Source: an uncultured Anaerolineaceae bacterium (GTDB lineage: Bacteria; Chloroflexota; Anaerolineae; Promineifilales; Promineifilaceae). Taken from it: a DNA stretch of 10,815 nucleotides. The notes below the pieces were generated by a model. The model was not told the DNA's origin, did not search any database, and saw only the letters and a program-made list of their open reading frames with translations. This document shows, in pieces, positions 6,147-10,815 of the stretch. The stretch's first letter is position 1. The number at the start of each line of letters is the position of its first letter. The stretch covers positions 1 to 10,815 of the forward strand of contig CALBTC010000514.1 of NCBI GenBank assembly GCA_937967805.1, read 5' to 3'. Made by a program: the position numbers and the translations under genes.

Positions 6147-8849
6147 GTGACAACACCAATTTTAGCCACCAAACTTTATCTCCCTCCAGCGCCTCTTGAA
6201 CTGGTTGCTCGTCCCCGCTTACTTGGACGATTGAACGATGGTTTGCACCGTAAGCTGACGCTCATTTCTGCACCGGCGGGCTTTGGTAAAACGACGTTGG
6301 TGAGTGAATGGATTGGGGGAGGAGAACGGCCGTCCGCCTGGCTCTCCCTAGATGAAAGAGATAGTGAACTGACTCGCTTTCTCACTTATCTCATCGCTGC
6401 TTTACAGACGGTGGCGGCGCAAACCGGCGAGCGGGTGCTGGAACAGCTCCGCAGCCCGCAGCCGCCACCCACCGAAGCGCTCCTGACAAATCTGCTCAAT
6501 GAAATTGCTGCGATTACCGATGAATTTTTACTTGTTCTCGATGATTACCATCTGGTGGATGCTCAACTGGTTGATGAAGCGCTTACCTTTCTGCTGGAGC
6601 ATCTGCCGCCGCAGATGCATTTGGTCATGACCACCCGCGAAGACCCACAGCTGCCCCTGCCGCGCCTGCGCGTTCGCGGGCAGCTAACCGAGCTGCGGGC
6701 GACCGATTTGCGTTTTACGGCGGAGGAAACGGCCGTCTTCCTCAACCAAATCATGAACCTCAACCTCTCTGCCGACGATGTTGCCGCCCTGGAAACCCGC
6801 ACGGAAGGCTGGATTGCCGGACTCCAACTGGCGGCTCTGTCGATGCAGGGTCGGGTAGATGTTCATCGGTTTATCGAGGCGTTTGCCGGCGACAATCGTT
6901 ACATTGTGGACTATCTGGTGGAAGAGGTATTGCAGCGCCAGCCCGAACGGATTCACAACTTTTTACTCCAGACCGCAATTCTCGATCAGCTCAGCGGCCC
7001 GCTGTGTGATGTCGTCACCGGACAGGCAGAGAGTAGCGTTTTGTTAGAAACGTTAGAGCGAGGCAACCTGTTTGTCATCCCGCTGGATGACCGGCGGCAC
7101 TGGTACCGTTACCACCATCTTTTTGCCGACGTGCTCCAGACCCACCTGCTGAAAGAGCAGCCGGATCAGGTGCCTGTTTTGCACCAGCGGGCCAGTCAGT
7201 GGCACGAGGCAAATGGTTCCTTTGCCGATGCCGTGCGCCACGCTTTTGCCGCCGGTGATCTGGCGCGGGTGGCCGGTTTGGCCGAACTGGCCTGGCCGGC
7301 AATGGACAGAAATCGCGAGTCCAACATTTGGCTTGGCTGGGTGCAGTCGCTGCCCGACGAGCTGGTCCGCGCCCGGCCGGTACTCGGCGCGGACTGCGCC
7401 TGGGCGCTGCTGGATCAGGGTGAGCTGGAGGCGGCGGAAGCGCACCTGCAAGACGTGGAAAAGTGGCTGGAAAAGGGGAACGACACGCCCATTTTCGCGG
7501 ATGAAGCGCAGTTCCAAATGCTGCCGGCCACCATTGCCTCGGCGCGTACGTATCTGGCGTTGGCGCTGGGGGATATGGCAGATACGGTGATGTACGGCCG
7601 TCGCGCCCTTAGCCTCATCCCACAAGAAGATTACCACCGGCGCGGCACGCCCGCCGCGCTGCTGGGATTAGCCACCTGGGCCGGCGGCGAGCTGGAGGAA
7701 GCGTACCATTCTTTCAGCGAAGCGATGAGCAGCTACCAGAAGGCGGGCAACATCATGTTTGCCATCACCGGCACCTATATTTTGGCCGATATCCGGCTGG
7801 CGCAGGGGCAACTGCGTGAGGCCATCAGGGTGTATGAGCAAGCTTTGCAATTAGCTCAAGATCAAGGTGAACCGGTACTTCGCGGAACGGCCGATCTCCA
7901 TTTGGGCTTAAGCGATCTTTTCCGCGAGCAGGGCGATCTGGCTGCTGCCAACCGCCATTTGCAGAGAAGTGAAGAACTGCGCGAGCAAGCGGCCTTGCCC
8001 CGCTGGCAGGAGCGTTACTGCCTGGCTCAGGCGCGGATCAAAGAGACCGAGGGCGATCTGGACGGCGCGCTGGCGCTGCTTGCAGAAGCGGAGCGGCTGT
8101 ACATTCGCGGACCGGTGCCTGATGTGCGTCCCATTGCGGCGCTTAAGGCGCGTGTTTGGGCAGCGCAGGGTAACCTGACGGCGGCGTTAGCATGGGCGGG
8201 CGAGCAAAGTTTATCCACCGATGGCGAACTCAGTTACCTGCGCGAGTTTGAACATATTATTCTGGCGCGAATACGCCTTGCCCAATACAGGCAAGATCAG
8301 GAAAAACAATGTTTGACTGAAGCTCTAGACCTTCTAACGCGCCTGCTGCAAGCGGCCGAAGCGGGCGGGCGGCAGGGCAGCGCCATCGAAATCTTGCTGC
8401 TGCAAGCGCTGGCCCATGAGGTGCAGGACGACATGCCCCAGGCGCTCGCTTCCCTGGAACGTGCGCTTACCCTGGCCGAACCAGAGGGTTACGTTCGCAT
8501 TTTTGTGAGTGAAGGGGAGCCGATGGCTAAACTTTTAAAGGAAACGGCCGTTCAACTAATTGCGCCCAACTATGTTCGCCGGCTGCTGGCGGCGTTTGCT
8601 GCCAGCGAGCCTGCGCCGGACTCCACCCAGACGGCAGCGGCTGAACAGCCTTTGATTGAGCCATTGAGCGAGCGCGAGCTTGAGGTGCTGCAACTGGTGG
8701 CCGAAGGTCTATCCAACCGCGAGATTGCCGAGCGGCTGTTCCTGGCCCTGAGCACGGTGAAGGGACACAATCGGGTCATCTACGGCAAGCTCAACGTCGG
8801 CCGGCGCACGGAAGCAGTGGCCCGGGCCCGGGCGCTGGGGATTTTGTAG
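6147..8849 (+). CDS. LAL/MalT-type ATP-dependent LuxR-family transcriptional regulator
   Basis: A 900-residue STAND-class regulator of usual length. The N-terminal NTPase shows Walker A APAGFGKTT (42-50), Walker B LLVLDDYH (128-135) and the LAL hallmark 'TTREDPQLPLPRLRVRGQLTELRATDLRFT' region (162-191), then the 'TRTEGWIAGLQLAALSM' helix. The middle (about 350-830) is a helical repeat region of TPR-like hairpins that in MalT relatives holds the inducer and oligomerises. The C-terminus (838-900) is a LuxR/GerE helix-turn-helix: LSERELEVLQLVAEGLSNREIAERL, then STVKGHNRVIYGKL. VKGHNRV replaces the more common VKWHTSNI or VKTHL types in the recognition helix. The start is GTG at 6147, giving TTPILATKLYLPP, the usual LAL opening. 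An ACGGCCGT octamer occupies the place of a Shine-Dalgarno. It is probably co-transcribed with the SRPBCC genes, and its targets may include the units to its right that share a 47-bp upstream element. Confidence 0.95.
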   Translation: MTTPILATKLYLPPAPLELVARPRLLGRLNDGLHRKLTLISAPAGFGKTTLVSEWIGGGERPSAWLSLDERDSELTRFLTYLIAALQTVAAQTGERVLEQLRSPQPPPTEALLTNLLNEIAAITDEFLLVLDDYHLVDAQLVDEALTFLLEHLPPQMHLVMTTREDPQLPLPRLRVRGQLTELRATDLRFTAEETAVFLNQIMNLNLSADDVAALETRTEGWIAGLQLAALSMQGRVDVHRFIEAFAGDNRYIVDYLVEEVLQRQPERIHNFLLQTAILDQLSGPLCDVVTGQAESSVLLETLERGNLFVIPLDDRRHWYRYHHLFADVLQTHLLKEQPDQVPVLHQRASQWHEANGSFADAVRHAFAAGDLARVAGLAELAWPAMDRNRESNIWLGWVQSLPDELVRARPVLGADCAWALLDQGELEAAEAHLQDVEKWLEKGNDTPIFADEAQFQMLPATIASARTYLALALGDMADTVMYGRRALSLIPQEDYHRRGTPAALLGLATWAGGELEEAYHSFSEAMSSYQKAGNIMFAITGTYILADIRLAQGQLREAIRVYEQALQLAQDQGEPVLRGTADLHLGLSDLFREQGDLAAANRHLQRSEELREQAALPRWQERYCLAQARIKETEGDLDGALALLAEAERLYIRGPVPDVRPIAALKARVWAAQGNLTAALAWAGEQSLSTDGELSYLREFEHIILARIRLAQYRQDQEKQCLTEALDLLTRLLQAAEAGGRQGSAIEILLLQALAHEVQDDMPQALASLERALTLAEPEGYVRIFVSEGEPMAKLLKETAVQLIAPNYVRRLLAAFAASEPAPDSTQTAAAEQPLIEPLSERELEVLQLVAEGLSNREIAERLFLALSTVKGHNRVIYGKLNVGRRTEAVARARALGIL

Positions 8850-8912
8850 GCAGGAAACGGCCGTATCCCTAAGACCAACCGCTTAACCCAATCATTCTCA
8901 AACTGCATACCC

Positions 8913-8959
8913 CCAAAACAATACCCCTCACCATACTTTCGTGCCTGTACGCCAATACC
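8913..8959 (+). promoter_or_regulatory. 47-bp shared upstream element, copy 1
   Basis: This stretch matches 10320-10366 at 40 of 47 positions with no gap. The shared cores are CCAAAACAATACCCC, ATACTTTCG and TACG.CAATACC. It lies 50 bp before the hydrolase start and repeats an ATAC word several times. It may be a multi-site operator or an unusual promoter. The surrounding gap 8850-9009 also contains one ACGGCCGT octamer (8857) right after the LAL stop and no clear terminator. Confidence 0.65.
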
Positions 8960-8998
8960 GGCGGGCGGCTATGCTCCACACATCTCAAACGTTATAAA

Positions 8999-9003
8999 AG
9001 GAG
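8999..9003 (+). promoter_or_regulatory. Ribosome binding site of the hydrolase
   Basis: AGGAG lies six bases before the ATG at 9010 and supports that start. An AT-rich TTATAAAA (8992-8999) overlaps it but is too close to the start codon to be a usual -10 box. Confidence 0.7.
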
Positions 9004-9009
9004 CAGGAA

Positions 9010-9510
9010 ATGTTTACCCACAAAAAGCTAATCTTTGGTTTGTTCTCCATTTTGCTGGCGGTGGGTCTGTTTTTTGGCACGAGACCGCAAAAATGCGCCG
9101 ATGGCATTTGCACCGAACAGCGCCCTGATGCGCCCACCTACGGCATATCGGGGGCATATCCGGTGGGCAGCCGTGTCCTGGTGATGAATGAGGCGCCCAG
9201 CCTGGAGCTAACTATCTGGTATCCGGCTGTAGAGGGTGAGGCGGGTGGATCATTTTATCCTTACCAAATCAAACTGCCCGCCGTTGGTGCCGTGACCATC
9301 GCCACAGATGCCGGCAATGCCGTGCCCAATGCTCCTTCTGATCTTGCTGCCGGACCATATCCGCTGGTGATCTTGTCGCCGGGCTTTGCCATGAGCGGCA
9401 GCAGCTACGGCTGGCTGGCCGAGCATGTGGCGTCGTACGGTTTTGTGGTGCTGGCCCCTGAGCATGATGAGCAGATGAATCCGGAAACTGGCTGTGGCAG
9501 GGGGCGGTGA
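9010..9510 (+). CDS. Alpha/beta hydrolase, N-terminal part (frameshifted gene)
   Basis: The first 160 or so residues are the N-terminal part of a dienelactone-hydrolase or PAF-acetylhydrolase-like enzyme. An N-terminal hydrophobic segment (7-23, LIFGLFSILLAVGLFFG) after a KK pair marks a signal peptide or anchor, so the enzyme acts outside the membrane. The fold begins with 'SLELTIWYPA' and continues with 'GPYPLVILSPGFAMSGSSYGWLAEHVASYGFVVLAPEHDEQ' (115-155), a strand-turn-helix-strand typical of these esterases. The frame then ends in the meaningless GCGRGR and TGA. The next frame carries the missing strand, nucleophile, Asp and His (9507-10250). Reading from about 9489 in that frame gives LWQGAVKRPQDIQAVL, the natural continuation, so a single base appears to be lost near 9490. 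This part alone has no catalytic triad. Confidence 0.85.
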   Translation: MFTHKKLIFGLFSILLAVGLFFGTRPQKCADGICTEQRPDAPTYGISGAYPVGSRVLVMNEAPSLELTIWYPAVEGEAGGSFYPYQIKLPAVGAVTIATDAGNAVPNAPSDLAAGPYPLVILSPGFAMSGSSYGWLAEHVASYGFVVLAPEHDEQMNPETGCGRGR

Positions 9511-10250
9511 AACGGCCGCAGGATATCCAGGCGGTTTTGGCCTACGTGGATGAACAGGTACAGTCTGATGGCACGCTCGTCGGTCTGGTTGATGCAGAGA
9601 CGGTGGCCGTAATGGGTCATTCTTACGGCGGCTACACGGCGCTGGTCGCGGCCGGAGCGCGCATTGATTCCGCTGGACTTTCCATGCATTGTAATGAAGC
9701 ATCTGAAGCGAATCATCCTGCCGACTGGCTGTGCGATATGCTGCTGCCCCATCTGCCAGACATGGCGACGTTGGCCGGACTGGGTGCCTTGCCCGAGGGT
9801 CTTTGGCCTGCCTGGTCAGATGCACGGGTAGACGCCGTTGTTTCGCTGGCCGGCGATGCCTTCTTTTTTGGAGAAGCCGGGCTGGCAGTAATTGATGCAC
9901 CGGTGTTGGCAATTGGCGGTACGGCAGATGACGATTCGCCCTATGAATGGAGTACGCAGCTGACCTACGACTCTGTTTCCAGCCGGCGCAAGGCGCGCAT
10001 TGCCCTGGCCGAGGCGGAGCACATGATTTTTACCAACTCATGTGCCTCAATTCGTTGGTATGCCAAACCGCTGGCGGACGAGTTTTGCGCCGACACCGTC
10101 TGGGACCGGCAGCAAGCGCACAGCCTGGTTAGCCATTTCACCACGGCGTTTTTACTGGCCGAACTCAAGCAGGATGCCACCGCTGCGGCGGCTTTAGCGC
10201 CAAATGCTGCCGAGTTCCCTGACATCAGCTATGCAGCTCAAGGGTATTAG
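9507..10250 (+). CDS. Alpha/beta hydrolase, C-terminal catalytic part (frameshifted gene)
   Basis: It carries the catalytic machinery that belongs with 9010-9510: nucleophile elbow GHSYGG (37-42 from the GTG at 9507, Ser39), acid region 'VLAIGGTADDDSPY' (about 134-146) and His172 in 'AEAEHMIFTNSC'. The apparent GTG start overlaps the upstream TGA (GTGA), which mimics translational coupling. However, residues upstream in this frame (LWQGAV) are also homologous in style, so this is the second half of one gene of roughly 413 residues, not a separate gene. Several cysteines (SMHC, DWLC, NSC, EFC) would suit disulfides in an exported enzyme. The substrate is unknown; ester or lipid hydrolysis is likely. 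Whether full-length protein is made depends on whether the shift is real, an error, or bypassed by slippage at the G5 run 9500-9504. Confidence 0.85.
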   Translation: MKRPQDIQAVLAYVDEQVQSDGTLVGLVDAETVAVMGHSYGGYTALVAAGARIDSAGLSMHCNEASEANHPADWLCDMLLPHLPDMATLAGLGALPEGLWPAWSDARVDAVVSLAGDAFFFGEAGLAVIDAPVLAIGGTADDDSPYEWSTQLTYDSVSSRRKARIALAEAEHMIFTNSCASIRWYAKPLADEFCADTVWDRQQAHSLVSHFTTAFLLAELKQDATAAAALAPNAAEFPDISYAAQGY

Positions 10251-10260
10251 TCGGCACACG

Positions 10261-10296
10261 AACCGGGCGAATCAATCAGGTTTTGCCCGGTTTTTC
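10261..10296 (+). terminator. Intrinsic terminator after the hydrolase
   Basis: The stem AACCGGGC (10261-10268) pairs with GCCCGGTT (10285-10292) across a 16-nt loop and runs into a T5 tract ending in TTTTTC (10291-10296). It lies ten bases after the hydrolase stop on the same strand, so the next gene needs its own promoter. Confidence 0.8.
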
Positions 10297-10319
10297 TTTG
10301 GCCGACAGTACCGTTCATG

Positions 10320-10366
10320 CCAAAACAATACCCCCAACAATACTTTCGAACCTATACGGCAATACC
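10320..10366 (+). promoter_or_regulatory. 47-bp shared upstream element, copy 2
   Basis: Ungapped partner of 8913-8959 (40 of 47 identical). It lies between the hydrolase terminator and the 88-residue gene, 75 bp before that gene's ATG. Being downstream of a terminator and upstream of a start fits a promoter or operator role. The differences cluster at two spots (16-20 and 30-40), leaving the ATACCCC and ATACTTTCG words intact. Confidence 0.65.
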
Positions 10367-10441
10367 CCCTAAACGATAAAGTAAAAGCATATTGAGCAAG
10401 CGGCACGGTGCAAGCAGTCCGGCCCAAATAAGGTAAAGAGA

Positions 10442-10708
10442 ATGTCGAACAAATCAGATTCAAATGCAGCGAAGCCAACCATCTACCAAATCAGAATTGG
10501 TGGCCGGCTGGGTGAGCAGTGGACCGCCTGGTTTGCGCCAATGACGCTCACGGTGGCGGACAACGGCGATACGCTCTTAACCGGCCCGGTCGTAGATCAG
10601 GCGGCGCTGCATGGCCTGCTGCGCAAAGTGCGCGATTTGGGACTGCCCCTCGTCTCCGTCGTTCGGCTTCAATCAGGAAATGAAGAAGAGCTGGATGCTT
10701 CACGCTGA
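10442..10708 (+). CDS. Conserved small protein of unknown function with VVDQAALHGLL motif
   Basis: An 88-residue protein: a polar N-terminus (1-12), then 'IYQIRIGGRLGEQWTAWFAPMTLTVADNGDTLLTGPVVDQAALHGLLRKVRDLGLPLVSVVRL', then an acidic tail. The pattern suggests a small alpha/beta domain with two or three strands and one helix. I recognise the 'GPVVDQAALHGLLxKVRDLGxPLxSV' segment as a recurrent short hypothetical protein in Chloroflexota, often near LAL regulators and DUF4386 genes; that is from memory and unchecked. No catalytic residues, signal or membrane segment are visible. A weak AAGG (10430-10433) lies eight bases before the ATG. It has its own upstream region after a terminator and is followed 55 bp later by a further gene, so the two are probably co-transcribed. 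Confidence 0.88.
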   Translation: MSNKSDSNAAKPTIYQIRIGGRLGEQWTAWFAPMTLTVADNGDTLLTGPVVDQAALHGLLRKVRDLGLPLVSVVRLQSGNEEELDASR

Positions 10709-10750
10709 GCGGCTTCTCGAAGAATATTTACTAAAAGTTTTTGTTCATCA

Positions 10751-10756
10751 AAGGAG
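10751..10756 (+). promoter_or_regulatory. Ribosome binding site of the last gene
   Basis: AAGGAG lies seven bases before the ATG at 10764 and supports that start, although only 52 bases of the gene are in the window. Confidence 0.75.
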
Positions 10757-10763
10757 AAACAAA

Positions 10764-10815
10764 ATGAATTCTGTTAAGAAAACTGCCCGTATGACTGGTC
10801 TCTTTTATCTGGCTA
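10764..10815 (+). CDS. Start of a probable DUF4386 membrane protein (partial)
   Basis: Only 17 codons are visible: MNSVKKTARMTGLFYLA. A short basic N-terminus followed by 'ARxxGLxYL' entering a hydrophobic helix is how DUF4386 integral membrane proteins begin, and such genes often follow the small VVDQAALHGLL protein. The strong ribosome binding site makes the start firm; the family call rests on few residues and is tentative. Confidence 0.6.
   Translation, partial: MNSVKKTARMTGLFYLA

Larger units (their letters stand above)
44..8864. repeat. Highly iterated palindrome ACGGCCGT (18 exact copies)
   Basis: Exact copies start at 44, 360, 512, 1946, 1964, 2613, 3120, 3816, 4593, 5367, 5718, 5746, 6138, 6326, 6729, 7594, 8544 and 8857. 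With about 58% GC, roughly 0.3 copies would be expected by chance in this length. In the LAL gene copies fall in all three codon phases (ERPS at 6326, TAV at 6729 and 8544, YGR at 7594), so protein coding does not explain them. Others are intergenic (3816, 6138, 8857). One-off variants also occur (for example ACGGCCGC at 3384 and 9511, GCGGCCGT at 3474 and 5907). I saw none exact after 8864. Confidence 0.9.

Noticed and set aside
7053..7637. A 194-codon minus-strand open frame within the LAL gene
   Set aside because: It is antisense to a continuous 900-residue regulator, with no ribosome binding site or recognisable motif.
44..8864. The repeated octamers as a CRISPR array
   Set aside because: The spacing is irregular (tens to over a thousand bases), the units are 8 bp, and most lie inside conserved genes.
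9250..9912. A 220-codon minus-strand frame across the hydrolase frameshift
   Set aside because: It runs opposite both hydrolase halves, which carry clear fold motifs; its product is Pro/Arg/His-rich noise.
9507..10250. The second hydrolase frame as an independent, translationally coupled gene
   Set aside because: It lacks the N-terminal strands that the upstream frame supplies, and homologous-looking sequence continues upstream of its GTG in the same frame.
1..10815. tRNA or rRNA genes, transposase genes and toxin-antitoxin modules
   Set aside because: I looked for cloverleaf-like stretches and characteristic protein motifs in the gaps and frames and found none that I could support.

Overview
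The window is GC-rich bacterial DNA with short intergenic gaps. It most resembles a Chloroflexota (Anaerolineae-like) genome. The grounds are a MalT-like LAL regulator of the type common in that phylum, a small protein carrying the 'VVDQAALHGLL' motif followed by a probable DUF4386 gene, and heavy use of short dispersed repeats. The phylum assignment is inference from gene content; no rRNA or marker gene is present.

Layout. Positions 1-3751 (minus strand) hold two consecutive half-size ABC exporters that look like a heterodimer. The promoter-proximal gene (1868-3751) has a canonical Walker B Glu but an LSAGE signature. The second gene (1768 down to the left edge, cut off by the window) has LSGGQ but an Asp in place of the catalytic Glu. 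Together they would form one consensus and one degenerate ATP site. The divergent spacer 3752-4006 holds a terminator-like hairpin reading toward the ABC genes, a cluster of ATTCGTG inverted repeats, and a perfect 22-bp palindrome. The palindrome sits just upstream of a Kv-beta-like aldo/keto reductase (4007-5005, plus strand). After a repeat-filled gap come two overlapping SRPBCC-fold genes (5168-5683 and about 5676-6134). Twelve bases later a 900-residue LAL/MalT-type LuxR regulator begins (6147-8849).

The right end holds a secreted or membrane-anchored alpha/beta hydrolase split by a frameshift (9010-10250), an intrinsic terminator, a conserved 88-residue protein of unknown function (10442-10708), and the first 17 codons of a probable DUF4386 membrane protein (10764 onward). 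A 47-bp ungapped repeat (40/47 identical) lies upstream of both the hydrolase and the 88-residue gene. It is a candidate shared control element, possibly for the LAL regulator next door.

The strongest signal not explained by genes is the palindrome ACGGCCGT. I count 18 exact copies in the window, against well under one expected by composition. They occur in all three reading frames as well as between genes, so they act like a highly iterated palindrome of the cyanobacterial HIP1 type. Several other repeat families also intrude on genes: an 8-bp tandem repeat inside the ABC nucleotide-binding domain, a related decayed copy after the reductase, a two-hairpin element with compensatory changes between the ABC genes, and an inverted repeat overlapping the start of the first ABC gene.
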